64,000 nt of DNA, taken from Paraplanobispora takensis. GTDB lineage: Bacteria; Actinomycetota; Actinomycetes; Streptosporangiales; Streptosporangiaceae. The stretch is from positions 124,001 to 188,000 of the forward strand of contig NZ_BOOK01000014.1 of the NCBI RefSeq assembly GCF_016863195.1. Direction: 5' to 3'. Position 1 is the stretch's first letter. Every line of letters begins with the position of its first letter. Under the pieces are notes generated by a model. It did no database searches. It saw only the letters and a program-made list of their open reading frames with translations, and was not told the DNA's origin. Shown piece by piece: positions 1 through 10,507 of this stretch. The translations under genes were made by a program, and so were the position numbers.

Positions 1-100
1 TTACGCGTGTCCCGCGCGGACGTCGGGCCCCCGGGCCGTATCGGTTCCGTCACGGCCGTTCCGGCGGTGGCGCGAATTCGGTTTTGTCGGTGAACGGCTC

Positions 101-106
101 TACTGT
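101..106 (+). promoter_or_regulatory. -10 element of a leaderless promoter
   Basis: TACTGT lies exactly 7 nt before the ATG at 114, the spacing expected when transcription starts at the A of the start codon. The same arrangement recurs before several other genes in this window. No convincing -35 hexamer is visible. Confidence 0.55.
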
Positions 107-113
107 CCGCGGC

Positions 114-1505
114 ATGACGAACGCGGTACAGGCGTACTCCTACGCCGGACCCTCCACCCTCGCGCAGGGCCACCTGGGACTGTCGACCTCCGGCGGCAGG
201 ACGGCCACGGGGTTCCTCGACCACCCCCGTTTCTTCAGCGGGCTGCTCACCCAGGCCGCGCCCGCCGCGGCGGGGCTGCTCGCGGTGGCCGACGTGGCGC
301 TGGCCCGCTATCACCGGCCGCAGCCCGGCTTCACCCGCGACCCCGTGGTGACCTGCGGCGGCGACCGGCTCCGCTTCGAGTCCTTCTCCGCCTGCGGCGG
401 CGTCTACGCCCGCCTCGACGTGCTCGGTCCCGCCCTCGACGGCGAGGTCTTCGACCGGGGCACCACCAACGTGGACGTCAACAACCCGCTGCGCGAGGCG
501 CTGGCCAGGGTCGGCGGCCGGGACCCGCTGCACGTGGGCGTCGGCCCCGACGAGCTGACCGTGACCACCGCCGACGGCGCGGTCGTGGAGAAGAAGGTGC
601 CGCTGCCCGGCCGGTGGCTGCGCGGTTTCGCCGAGGTGCAGGTGATCGCCTCCGGCTTCGACCTGCGCGCCGAGCTGCCCGGCCCGCAGGCCGTACGATT
701 CCTGCGCGGCCTGCCCAAGCGGGCCTCGGCCGAGGTGTGGGCGGTGCCGGCCGGGCGGGAGCTGCGGGTGACGGACCGGGCCGGGGCGGGCGGGGTCCAC
801 CTGGCCGGGGTCGGGCGGCTGGCGACGATGACGCGGCTGCTGCGCTTCGCCAAGGCCCTGCGGGTGTACGGCCCCGCCGACGGCTCGGGCGCCGGCGCCT
901 GGGAGCTGGAGCTGCCCGGCATGCGCTACACCCTGGCCCTGTCCCCGCAGGCCTGGCGCGGTTTCTCCGGCGAGGGCGCGGTCCTGGACGACCTGTCCCG
1001 CGAGGAGACCGCCGACGACGCCGACCTGATCGGCGTCCTGCTCAACTTCGAGCCCACCCTGGAGCTCGGCGTGCTCGCCGGGCGCTCCGGCCTGTCCGTC
1101 GAGCGGGTCCGCGCCGCCCTGACCCAGCTCGGCACCGCCGGCCGGGTCGGCTACGACCTGGCCGAGGCCGCCCACTTCCACCGCGAGCTGCCCTACGACC
1201 GCACCCACGTCGCGGCGCTCAACCCCCGCCTCACCTCCGCCCGCAAGCTCGTCGAGGCCGGAGCCGTCCGGCTGAGCGGCGCGGACTCCGCGGAGGTCAC
1301 CACGGACGGCGGCGTGCGCCGGGTCCGGATGGAGGAGGGCTCGTGCACCTGCGAGTGGTGGTACGACCACCGGGGCTCGCGCGGCCCCTGCAAGCACGTG
1401 CTCGCCGCCCGCATCGCCGCCCGTGAGATCCCCGGTGCGAGCGGACCGGGTGGGCGTGCCGCGGACGCGGCGGTGGCGGGCACGCGGCCGGCGGGGGCCT
1501 CGTGA
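114..1505 (+). CDS. SWIM zinc finger protein
   Basis: A 463-residue protein ending in a SWIM-type zinc finger: C411-x-C413-x12-C426-x-H428, the CxCx(n)CxH pattern of this family. The preceding 400 residues resemble the conserved body of actinobacterial SWIM proteins but carry no other motif I can name. SWIM fingers bind DNA or protein; the role of this one is unknown. I chose ATG 114 over an upstream in-frame TTG at 84 because a TACTGT element ends 8 nt before it, which suggests a leaderless mRNA. The last codons overlap the start of the next gene by 4 nt (GTGA), so the two are almost certainly translationally coupled and functionally linked. Confidence 0.85.
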   Translation: MTNAVQAYSYAGPSTLAQGHLGLSTSGGRTATGFLDHPRFFSGLLTQAAPAAAGLLAVADVALARYHRPQPGFTRDPVVTCGGDRLRFESFSACGGVYARLDVLGPALDGEVFDRGTTNVDVNNPLREALARVGGRDPLHVGVGPDELTVTTADGAVVEKKVPLPGRWLRGFAEVQVIASGFDLRAELPGPQAVRFLRGLPKRASAEVWAVPAGRELRVTDRAGAGGVHLAGVGRLATMTRLLRFAKALRVYGPADGSGAGAWELELPGMRYTLALSPQAWRGFSGEGAVLDDLSREETADDADLIGVLLNFEPTLELGVLAGRSGLSVERVRAALTQLGTAGRVGYDLAEAAHFHRELPYDRTHVAALNPRLTSARKLVEAGAVRLSGADSAEVTTDGGVRRVRMEEGSCTCEWWYDHRGSRGPCKHVLAARIAAREIPGASGPGGRAADAAVAGTRPAGAS

Positions 1506-4500
1506 GCGTGTGGGAGGAGGTCCGCGCGCTCATCGACGCGGGCGACGCGGACAAGGTCGCGGCCCGGGTCGCGGAGCTGGACCGGGCGGAGCGGCGCGAG
1601 GTGGCCCGCGAGCTGCCCGGCCACATCGCCGCGGCGCGTGAGGCGGCCCACCGGGCCACGGCGGAGAAGGAGCAGCGGCTGCTCGTCGAGCGCGTCCAGG
1701 CGATGGAGATGGGGCAGGAGGAGTTCGACCGGTACGCCGCCGAGCGCGGGCTCCTCCGGGAGGACCGCCGCCTCTGGGCGGGTAACCTGCACCACGACTG
1801 GCTGCACGGCGCGGGCCCCGGCACACGCTCCGCCGAGCGCGACGCCTGGATCGACCCGATGCGCGCCGCCGGCGCGGGCACGATCGAGAGCGTGACGGCG
1901 GTGATCTCCTGGCTCAACCGGCGCGACTTCGACCGCTGGGGCTCTCCGGCCGACGCCGTCGGGCCGGTGGCCCGGGCCGTCGCGGCGCGCCCGGCCGAGT
2001 GGCGGGCCGATCTGGCGGTACGGCTGGCGCTGAAGGTCAGGGGCGTCCGCGGGGACGTGAACTGGTACGGCGACCCGGTCGACCGGCATCTGCCGCCGGC
2101 GCTGGAGCTGTTCCGGCAGCTCGGGACGGCGCCGCCCGAGCACGACCCGCTGGTGGTGGGCTGGGTGACGATGACGCCGGATGCGGATCGGCTGCGCGAG
2201 GACCCGCTCCTGGACGTGCTGGTGCCCAGGATCTTCCAGGCGGAGGGGACAGGCCGGGCGCTGCGGGAGGAGCGGGCCGACCCGCTCGCGCCGGACTCCT
2301 GGCTGGGGGTGCTGCACGCGCTGGCGGCCGAGGGCCGCATCTCCAGGCAGATGCTGCTGAGCGGCTGCGCAGGCCGGTTCCTGCGCGGCGGGGACGCCGC
2401 CGACCTGCGCTTCTTCGCCCGCCTGCACGAGCTGCTGGAGCCGTCGGCGGCCGAGGCGGCCGCGCGGGCGCGGGACTACCTGCGGCTGCTGCCGGTGGCG
2501 CCGGGGCCGGTGGCGGAGCTGGCGCTCAGGCACCTGCGCCGCCTGGACGCGGATCCGGCGGGGACGGCCGCCGGAGCGGCCCCGGCGGTCGGAGGGGCCT
2601 CGGGCAGGACGGAGACGGTCGATGCCGCCGAGGGGTCCGGGGCCCTGGAACCGCTGGATGCGGCCGAGGTGGTCGAGGCGCTGGAGGGGCTGCTGTTCCG
2701 GGCCGAGGGCGGTCTGGTGCGGGACGGTCTCGCCTGGCTGGAGGAACGGCTGAAGGCGGATCCGGAGCGGGCCGACGGGCTGGTCCCGGCGCTGGCCCCG
2801 GCCCTGGGACACCAGGCGCGCGCCGTACAGGAACGGGCCGTGCGCCTGGCGGTCAGGCACGCCGCCGCCTTCACCCCGCCCGGCGCCCGGACGCTGCGGG
2901 AGGCGACCGGGCAGCTCCCGCCCGATCTGCACAACCGGATGGCGGCGGCCTTCGGCGGAGAGCTCCGGCAGGAGCCCGAACCCGAACCGGAGCCCGAGGA
3001 GGTCCTCCAACCCCGGGCGATCCCCACACTGAGCCCTCCCGTCGCCTTCCTCGCGACGCCGGAGAGACCCGAGGAGGTGGCCGCCCTGTACGGCGCGCAG
3101 GGCTGGATCGCCGCCGAGCGCTTCCTCGCGGGGTTCGTGCGCTGCGCCGTACGGGATGCCGAAGGGCTGCGCGAGGCACTGGCGGAGACCCGCAGGCGCG
3201 GGATGCACCGGTCCCCGCAGCTGTGGTCCGCCGCGCTCGTGAGTGGGTTCCTCAAGCTCGGCGCGGACCGCGTGCCCGAGCCGGCCGCTCATTCCGGAGA
3301 TCTCCCGCTCGCCCGGGTCGTCCGCACTGAAGAACCGGCCGCGCAGATCGTTCTCACCGGCGAGCCTTCGGCCGCGCAGAGCACGCCCGCCGGCGAATTC
3401 CCGGCCGGGCCGGTGACTGTTCCTCCGGGGGCCCTGCGGAGAGGCGCCCATGCGGCGTGGCAGGTCCTCGGGCCGGGCCACCTCATCCGCCGCCGCCAGG
3501 AGGAGATCCTCGCCGCCCTGCGGGACGGCGCGCTCCCGCCGCTGCTGCTGGCCACCCCCACCCTCACCACCGGCCACCTGGACCCGGCCGAGCTGGTCGC
3601 CCGCCTCGAACGCCTGGAGGAGGCGGGGGCAGAACCGCTCCTCGCGGACCTGACGCAGGCACTGCTCCGGCTGCCCAGGACCGCCGACCCCGGCGCGGCG
3701 GCGCGGGCCGCAGGGCTGACCTCGGCGGCCGGTCGCGAGGCCGCCCGCAGGCTGGCCGGCATGGGACTGCCCGATCCGGAGGTGGCCGTCCGGTGGTTCT
3801 GCTCACCCGAGGCGCAGGACGAGCAGTGGAGACAGCAGGAGAACCCGGCCGGGCACTGGCTCGACGAGCGAGAACCGGACGGGCCCCTCACCCCCCGGCA
3901 GGTCATGGCGGTGGTCACGATCACCCCTTCGGGGAACGACGCGACGACCGGCCCGGCGGAGGTCACTTCGGCCGATGACGCGGTGACCGGCTCGCCGGAG
4001 GCTTCTCCGGCGGACGGCGCGGAGATCGGTCCACCGGAGGCTTCTCCGGCGGACGGCACGGTGACCGCTTCGGCCGGCACCGCCTCCCCGGAGCGGCGGG
4101 CCGGTGACGACGGTCCCGGCGGTGACCGGCTGGCGGCTGCCGTCGCCGAGCTGGTCGCCACCCTGGTGGCCTCGCCCGTCACCGGCCCGGGGCCCGGTCC
4201 CGCCAAGGAGGATCTGGACTGGTGGCCGAGCGTCATGCCGTCCCACCGCGAGGTGGTCGCCGCCCACATGCTCCCGTTCCGGCGCTGGGACGACCGGGGC
4301 GACGGGTTCGCCCAGCAGCGACTCCCGAACCTCGCCCTCCTCCAGGGCCCGACCGGCCAGGCGACCGCCCTGCTCCTGGCCGAACGGCTCGTCATGGGCC
4401 TGTCCACCCACCCGAGCCGGGCCCTGCTGCACCTGGCGGCCACCGGAGCCCTGCCCGCCGCGGACCTCGGCGCGGACCTCGGCCGGCGGCTCCGCCGATT

Positions 4501-4789
4501 CTGGATCACCCTCGGCGCCGTGCGGTCCATCCTGAACGACGCCGTACGGCAGGGCGCCGTCCGGGATGCCTGGACGATGACCGCCGCGATCCTGCCCGCG
4601 GCCCTCCCCGCCCCCGGCGAGCGGCCCCGCAAGGCCCTGCTGGAGTTCTTCGTCTTCGCCCGCAAACTCGCCGGCTGGGCCGGAGCCCGGGGAGAGATCC
4701 CCGAGATCACGGCGGTCGCCGCCCGCCGGGGCGGCAACCCGTTCCTGCAGGAGTGCCGCTGTCTCCACGGCCTCCTCACCCGTCCCTGA
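1502..4789 (+). CDS. DUF6493-type large helical protein, partner of the SWIM protein
   Basis: A 1095-residue Ala/Leu/Arg-rich protein starting at a GTG inside the stop region of the SWIM gene. The pattern of short amphipathic helices suggests HEAT-like solenoid architecture. It matches my memory of the actinobacterial DUF6493 family, which typically follows a SWIM gene. Two low-complexity segments interrupt it: an acidic EPEP run near residue 492 and a Ser/Pro/Ala/Glu-rich linker around residues 805-870 that contains a 13-codon duplication. The C-terminal part is again ordered and helix-rich, with W/L-rich segments. No catalytic motif is visible. No signal peptide or membrane segment, so it is cytosolic. 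The family assignment is from recall and was not searched. Confidence 0.75.
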   Translation: MSVWEEVRALIDAGDADKVAARVAELDRAERREVARELPGHIAAAREAAHRATAEKEQRLLVERVQAMEMGQEEFDRYAAERGLLREDRRLWAGNLHHDWLHGAGPGTRSAERDAWIDPMRAAGAGTIESVTAVISWLNRRDFDRWGSPADAVGPVARAVAARPAEWRADLAVRLALKVRGVRGDVNWYGDPVDRHLPPALELFRQLGTAPPEHDPLVVGWVTMTPDADRLREDPLLDVLVPRIFQAEGTGRALREERADPLAPDSWLGVLHALAAEGRISRQMLLSGCAGRFLRGGDAADLRFFARLHELLEPSAAEAAARARDYLRLLPVAPGPVAELALRHLRRLDADPAGTAAGAAPAVGGASGRTETVDAAEGSGALEPLDAAEVVEALEGLLFRAEGGLVRDGLAWLEERLKADPERADGLVPALAPALGHQARAVQERAVRLAVRHAAAFTPPGARTLREATGQLPPDLHNRMAAAFGGELRQEPEPEPEPEEVLQPRAIPTLSPPVAFLATPERPEEVAALYGAQGWIAAERFLAGFVRCAVRDAEGLREALAETRRRGMHRSPQLWSAALVSGFLKLGADRVPEPAAHSGDLPLARVVRTEEPAAQIVLTGEPSAAQSTPAGEFPAGPVTVPPGALRRGAHAAWQVLGPGHLIRRRQEEILAALRDGALPPLLLATPTLTTGHLDPAELVARLERLEEAGAEPLLADLTQALLRLPRTADPGAAARAAGLTSAAGREAARRLAGMGLPDPEVAVRWFCSPEAQDEQWRQQENPAGHWLDEREPDGPLTPRQVMAVVTITPSGNDATTGPAEVTSADDAVTGSPEASPADGAEIGPPEASPADGTVTASAGTASPERRAGDDGPGGDRLAAAVAELVATLVASPVTGPGPGPAKEDLDWWPSVMPSHREVVAAHMLPFRRWDDRGDGFAQQRLPNLALLQGPTGQATALLLAERLVMGLSTHPSRALLHLAATGALPAADLGADLGRRLRRFWITLGAVRSILNDAVRQGAVRDAWTMTAAILPAALPAPGERPRKALLEFFVFARKLAGWAGARGEIPEITAVAARRGGNPFLQECRCLHGLLTRP
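3995..4057 (+). repeat. In-frame 39-nt direct duplication in the DUF6493-type gene
   Basis: A 24-nt sequence beginning CCGGAGGCTTC occurs at 3995-4018 and again at 4034-4057. The 39-nt period preserves frame and duplicates a 13-residue unit with the core PEASPADG. It lies in a disordered linker, so it looks like replication slippage in a tolerant region. Confidence 0.8.
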
Positions 4790-4981
4790 CCGGCCGCGGA
4801 CGTCCCGGGCCCGCCGGTGGAGCCGGCAGGCGGTTCCGGCGCCGGCGGCGGGAACCACGGACGACTCCGCGAACAGAGCGTGTCGAAAGCCCTTGCGCCG
4901 ATATCGCACCGCGAATCGGCGACGATGGGCCCGGGGAGACACACAGGACGCAGGACGCAGGGCGTCGAATACGGAGGGGCC

Positions 4982-6718
4982 ATGGTCGTGGATGCCGATG
5001 AGCTGGAACTGCGTCCGGGATCGCGTGCCGACCGTGAGTGGATCTACCGGCTCCGGCACGAGGTGTACGCCCGTGAGCTCGGCCAGCACGCCGTCAACGA
5101 CGCCGGGCGGCTGAGCGACGAGCTCGACGAGGGCAACGTCTACATCGTGGCGGCCCGCGGGGGGCGCCCTGCCGGGTTCATCAGCGTGACGCCCCCGTGG
5201 CGGGGACGCTACTCGATCGACAAATATCTCCGGCGTGAGGAGCACCCCGTCCTGAACCGGGACGGGGTGTTCGAGATCCGCATCCTGACCGTGGAGCCGA
5301 GCCGGCGGGGCGCGCTGACCGGGAAACTGCTGATGTACGCGGCGCTGCGCTGGGTGATGGCGCACGGCGGCCGTACCGTCGTGGCCCTGGGCCGCAGCGA
5401 GCTCCTGCCGATGTACCTGGAACTGGGGCTGACCTCCACCGGCGTGCCGGTGCGCTCGGGGGAGCTGACCTTCGAGCTGCTGAGCGGTGAGGTGGCCGAC
5501 CTCGCCGAGCGGACGCTGCGGACGTACGGCCCGGTGCTGCGCGCCCTGGAACCACAGGTGCGCTGGAGCCTGGAGACGCCCTTCCTGCCCGCCGCGGGCG
5601 CCTGCGAGCACGGCGGCAGCTCGATCGAAGCGCTGGGCCGCCGCTTCGACACCCTGGGGGCGCACGGCGACATCGTGCCCGCCGACGTGCTCGACGCCTG
5701 GTTCCCGCCCGCTCCCGCGGCCGCCGCGGCCCTGACCGCTCACCAGGACTGGATCGCGCACACCTCCCCGCCCACGCAGGCCGAGGGGCTCATCGAGGAG
5801 GTCGCGGCCCGCCGGAGCCTGCCCGCCGAGTCCGTCGCGGTCGGGGCCGGCTCGTCCGACCTGATCTTCCGCGCGTTCCGCGGCTGGCTGGACGCCTCCT
5901 CCCGGGTGCTGCTGGTCGACCCCTCCTACGGCGAGTACGCCCACGTGGTCGAGCGGGTGATCGGCGCCCGCGCCGACCGGTTCGCGCTCCGGCGCGAGGA
6001 GGGCTGGCGGATCGACCCGGACCGCCTCGCCGCCGCCCTGCGCGGGCGTTACGACCTGGTGGTCGTCGTCAACCCCAACAACCCCACCGGCGTGCACCTC
6101 GGCGCGGACGAGCTGCGTGAGGTGCTGGCGACGGCTCCGGACGGGACCCGCTTCTGGATCGACGAGGCCTACGTCGGCTACGCCGGTCCGGGGCAGTCGC
6201 TGGAGCCGTACGCCGCCAGTGCCGGCAACGCCGTCGTGTGCACCTCCCTGTCGAAGATGTACGCGCTGTCGGGGCTGCGGGCGGCCTATCTCACCGCGCC
6301 CGCGCAGGTCGCGGCCGAGGTGCGCCGCTGGACCCCGCCCTGGGCGGTGAGCCTGCCGGCGCAGATCGCGGCGGTGCACGCCCTCGGCGATCCCGGCTAC
6401 TACGCCGGCCGCTGGGCGCGGACCCGGACTCTGCGCGCCGAGCTGGCCGCCGCGCTCGCCGCGACCGGCGAGGACGTGCACGTCCAGGAGACGGTGGCCA
6501 ACTTCGTCCTGCTCACCCTGCCCTACGGTGGCCCCGGCGCCGCCCGCCTGGTCCGCCGGTGCCGCGAGCAGGGAGTGTTCCTGCGCGACCTGTCGCCGAT
6601 GTCGCCGGCCTTCGAAGGCAGGACGGTACGGATCGCGGTGCGCGGGGCCGCGGCCAACGCCAGGATCGCCGCGACCGTCGCCGAGGCCCTGCGCGACCTC
6701 GTGAAAGACGCGACGTGA
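4982..6718 (+). CDS. GNAT acyltransferase fused to PLP class I/II aminotransferase
   Basis: A 578-residue two-domain protein. Residues 1 to about 190 look like a GNAT N-acyltransferase (an R-x-E-V-Y-entry segment, then IRILTVEPSRRG, a typical acyl-CoA binding strand/loop). Residues about 210-578 are a fold-type I aminotransferase related to HisC: NPNNPTG from N364, DEAY from D394, the PLP lysine K425 in SLSKMYALSG, and the carboxylate-binding R554. Starts upstream of 4982 are possible, but GGAGG at 4973-4977 sits 4 nt before this ATG. The next gene overlaps by 4 nt and encodes a CdsA-like enzyme, suggesting the fusion makes an acylated amino compound for a lipid or membrane product. That role is inference; the substrate is unknown. 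Confidence 0.8.
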   Translation: MVVDADELELRPGSRADREWIYRLRHEVYARELGQHAVNDAGRLSDELDEGNVYIVAARGGRPAGFISVTPPWRGRYSIDKYLRREEHPVLNRDGVFEIRILTVEPSRRGALTGKLLMYAALRWVMAHGGRTVVALGRSELLPMYLELGLTSTGVPVRSGELTFELLSGEVADLAERTLRTYGPVLRALEPQVRWSLETPFLPAAGACEHGGSSIEALGRRFDTLGAHGDIVPADVLDAWFPPAPAAAAALTAHQDWIAHTSPPTQAEGLIEEVAARRSLPAESVAVGAGSSDLIFRAFRGWLDASSRVLLVDPSYGEYAHVVERVIGARADRFALRREEGWRIDPDRLAAALRGRYDLVVVVNPNNPTGVHLGADELREVLATAPDGTRFWIDEAYVGYAGPGQSLEPYAASAGNAVVCTSLSKMYALSGLRAAYLTAPAQVAAEVRRWTPPWAVSLPAQIAAVHALGDPGYYAGRWARTRTLRAELAAALAATGEDVHVQETVANFVLLTLPYGGPGAARLVRRCREQGVFLRDLSPMSPAFEGRTVRIAVRGAAANARIAATVAEALRDLVKDAT

Positions 6719-7518
6719 CCGAGGTAGGGGATCTGATCCCCTACCTCGCCGGCGCGCTTGTGATCGGTGGCGTCGCCGTCGCGCTGTCGCGGCGGCGGGA
6801 GTACATCCTGCGGTGGTGCGTCTGGGCGGTGGCCGTACCCGCGGTGGTCGCCGTCCTGTACGCCGGTCCCGGCGGGGCCGCCGCCCTCGCCGCGGCGGTG
6901 GGCGTGGTGTGCGCCGTCGAGTACGGCCTGCTGACCCGGTCGCCCGTGCCGGACCGCGTGGTGCTCGGCGCCGCCGTGGCCGTGCTGCCGGTGACCGCCT
7001 GGCTGGCCCCCGCGCAGCTGCCCCGCGTGTCCGCCGCCGCCGTCCTGGCCGTCGCCCTGGTCCCGCTGCTCGCCGGTGACGCGGCCGGCGGGCTGAACCG
7101 GTTGTGCCTGGGCGTGCTCGGCGTCGTCTGGTTCACCCCGCTGATCGGGGTGGTCCTGCTCGGCCCGGCGGCCCTGGCGGTGTTCGCCGCGGTGTCGGTC
7201 GCCGACATCACCGCCTCGTTCGCCGGCCGGTCGCTGGGCGGGCCGCGTCTTTCGCCGCTGTCGCCGGCCAAGCACTGGAGCGGCGTCCTGGCCGGGGCCG
7301 CCGCGGGTCTGGGGGTGCTGGCCCTGCTGGGCGCGTTCACCCCCGCCCTGGCGGTCGCCGTGGCGCTCGGCGCCCCGCTGGGCGACCTCCTGGAGTCGAT
7401 GGTCAAGCGGGGCGCCGAGGTCAAGGACTCGGCCTCCTGGCTGGCGGGAGCCGGCGGGCTGCTGGACCGGCTCGACTCCCTCCTGTTCGCCCTGGCCCTG
7501 GCCCTGCTGCTCGGCTGA
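6715..7518 (+). CDS. CdsA-like phosphatidate cytidylyltransferase family membrane protein
   Basis: A 267-residue polytopic membrane protein with about eight hydrophobic segments. The C-terminus carries the CdsA signature, SMVKRGAEVKDSAS followed by GAGGLLDRLD, with the K-R, K-D and D-R-L-D residues intact. The His of the usual HGG is Ala here. CdsA enzymes make CDP-diacylglycerol from phosphatidate and CTP; the altered residue and the unusual partner suggest a paralogue with a different substrate. The GTG start overlaps the stop of the GNAT-aminotransferase gene (GTGA), so the pair is coupled. A longer reading through the upstream frame is possible but would run inside the aminotransferase gene, so I reject it. 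The housekeeping cdsA is probably elsewhere. Confidence 0.8.
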   Translation: MTEVGDLIPYLAGALVIGGVAVALSRRREYILRWCVWAVAVPAVVAVLYAGPGGAAALAAAVGVVCAVEYGLLTRSPVPDRVVLGAAVAVLPVTAWLAPAQLPRVSAAAVLAVALVPLLAGDAAGGLNRLCLGVLGVVWFTPLIGVVLLGPAALAVFAAVSVADITASFAGRSLGGPRLSPLSPAKHWSGVLAGAAAGLGVLALLGAFTPALAVAVALGAPLGDLLESMVKRGAEVKDSASWLAGAGGLLDRLDSLLFALALALLLG

Positions 7519-7557
7519 GGATCCGGGCTCCGTACGGGGCTCGCAGACGCGCAGGTC

Positions 7558-8676
<1,119 letters not shown>

Positions 8677-8725
8677 GATCCCGCTCGCCGCCGTACAGGT
8701 CGAAGGGTTTTCCGGCGCCCCGGCG

Positions 8726-10306
8726 TCAGGAGGCCCTGGAGAGATCTCCGGTCTCGGTGACGAGGCCGAGCCCCGGCTCGTCCTTCCAGGTGTAGGTGAG
8801 CCGGTCGCCCTTCCTGGCCAGCCAGACCGTCCCCGGCACGCAGCCGGTGTCGGCCCCCAGCGCGAAGACCAGGGTGTCCTGCTCGACGCGCTGCAAGGCG
8901 ATCCGGCCGGTGCACCTGCTGCCCGGCTCGGCCCAGCCCGCATCGGCCTTGCCCGCCTGAAGCTCGACCTCGATCCGCTTCGTCCCGGACGCGAGGGGAT
9001 TGGTGGAGGTGATGTCGTCACCGGCCCACTTCCCGGCGAAGGAGGCGGGGATCTTCAGCCCGTCCTCGGCCGAAGAGGGGTCGCCGCTCCCGGAGGGTTG
9101 CGCGGACGCGGTCTCCCCCGCGGCGTTCCCCGTGGGCCCGGCGGAGGCGGACCCGGTGGTCGCCGGGGTCTCGCCGCCGAGGGCGGCACCGGTGCGGTCG
9201 CCGAGGACCGTCCAGACGACGATCCCGGCGACGACCAGCGCGGACGCCGCCACCAGCACCGAGCCGACCACCAGACCCCGGGGACGTCTCCGTCCCGGCC
9301 GGGTGGTGAGCGCGGAGGACCCGGGGCCCGTCCGTCCCGGGTCGGAGGGGTGGGCACCCGCCGCGGAGGGGAGACCGGGCGCGGCGTGGCGTGGCGGGGC
9401 GGCGGGATGGGGGCCGGGTACGGCGTGGCCGCGGGGGTCGTACGGGGCGCCGGTGGGGGAGGCCATCTCGCTGCCGATCCTGGCCAGGTCCTCGGTCGAG
9501 GGCGCGGCCCCCGCCCCGGGGTCCACCAGGCTGACCATCAGGGCGCGGGCCCCCGGGCGGTGGGCCGGGTCCTTGTCCAGGCAGGAGGCGATCAGCCCGC
9601 GATAGCGGGCGGGCAGGGCCGCCAGGTCGGGATGGTGGGTCATGACGCGGTGCAGTACGGCGGGCACGGTGTCGGCGCCGAAGGGCGACCTCCCGCTCGC
9701 CGCGTAGACCATGGTGGCCGCCCAGGCGAACACGTCGGAGGCGGGCGAGGCCGGGGAGCCGGCGATCTGCTCGGGGGACAGGTAGGCGGGGGTGCCGATC
9801 AGGCCGGAGGTATGGGTCGCCGGGCCGTCGGCCCTGGCGATGCCGAAGTCCACCACGCGGGGGCCGTCCGGGCCGAGCAGCACGTTGGAGGGCTTGAAGT
9901 CGCGGTGCACCACCCCGGCCGCGTGGATCGCCGCCAGGGCGGTGGCCGTACCGACGACCAGCCGTTCCAGCTCGCCGTCGCGCAGCGGCCCGTGCCGGTC
10001 GACCCGCTGCTCCAGGGAGGGGCCGTCGACGAACTCGCTCACCACGTAGGGCCGGGGCCCGTCCACCGAGGCGTCCAGCACGCGCGCGGTGCAGAACGGG
10101 GCGACGCTCTCCAGGGCCGACAGCTCCCTGGTCAGCCGCCTGCGCGTCTCGGCGTCGGAGCGGAACAGCAGCTTGACCGCCACCGGCCGGCCGTCGGGGG
10201 CGTAGGCGAGGTAGACGACGCCCTGGCCGCCCTCGCCGAGCCGCCCGGTCAGCCGGAACTCACCGAGCCTGTCGGGATCGTCGGGGGTCAGCGGAGCCGT
10301 GGGCAC
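8726..10306 (-). CDS. Membrane Ser/Thr protein kinase with an extracellular C-terminal domain
   Basis: A 526-residue Hanks-type kinase. The kinase domain (about residues 12-270) has the glycine loop GEGGQGVVY, the VAVK lysine, catalytic HRDFKPSN, DFG, and an SPEQ P+1-type segment. A Pro-rich juxtamembrane linker precedes one transmembrane helix at about 343-368 after a basic RRRPRG. The external part holds a Thr/Ser/Pro-rich spacer and a roughly 110-residue beta-rich domain with two cysteines (SRCTG, TGCVPG) that may form a disulfide; I do not recognise it, and it has no PASTA repeats. GTG 10306 is preferred over ATG 10342 because TAGCCT lies 7 nt upstream, as in leaderless genes. It presumably senses an envelope signal. 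The AAA gene follows on the same strand. Confidence 0.9.
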   Translation of the reverse strand: MPTAPLTPDDPDRLGEFRLTGRLGEGGQGVVYLAYAPDGRPVAVKLLFRSDAETRRRLTRELSALESVAPFCTARVLDASVDGPRPYVVSEFVDGPSLEQRVDRHGPLRDGELERLVVGTATALAAIHAAGVVHRDFKPSNVLLGPDGPRVVDFGIARADGPATHTSGLIGTPAYLSPEQIAGSPASPASDVFAWAATMVYAASGRSPFGADTVPAVLHRVMTHHPDLAALPARYRGLIASCLDKDPAHRPGARALMVSLVDPGAGAAPSTEDLARIGSEMASPTGAPYDPRGHAVPGPHPAAPPRHAAPGLPSAAGAHPSDPGRTGPGSSALTTRPGRRRPRGLVVGSVLVAASALVVAGIVVWTVLGDRTGAALGGETPATTGSASAGPTGNAAGETASAQPSGSGDPSSAEDGLKIPASFAGKWAGDDITSTNPLASGTKRIEVELQAGKADAGWAEPGSRCTGRIALQRVEQDTLVFALGADTGCVPGTVWLARKGDRLTYTWKDEPGLGLVTETGDLSRAS

Positions 10307-10313
10307 GCGGTCA

Positions 10314-10319
10314 AGGCTA
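10314..10319 (-). promoter_or_regulatory. -10 element of a leaderless promoter for the kinase gene
   Basis: On the minus strand TAGCCT ends 7 nt before the GTG at 10306. The spacing implies transcription from the start codon itself. The ATG at 10342 would lie upstream of this element. Confidence 0.55.
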
Positions 10320-10507
10320 GCGATCCGGGCGGGAGCGGGCATAGGGCGGCGGGTTTAGCCGATCGGTTCACGGAAAGTCAGCGATGGTCCGTTTCCGGAG
10401 TCGCGCGTACGGAGCCCGGGTAGATCAATCGGTAAACCTCCCGTCACGCGCCGCGTCACCCATTACGCTCCGGTTAGCCACCGATGCCCGACCCCCTGGA
10501 GATCTTT

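Noticed and set aside
3803-6481. A very long open frame on the minus strand opposite the DUF6493-type and aminotransferase genes
   Set aside because: It has no motif, crosses two convincing plus-strand genes, and such antisense frames are common when third positions are GC.
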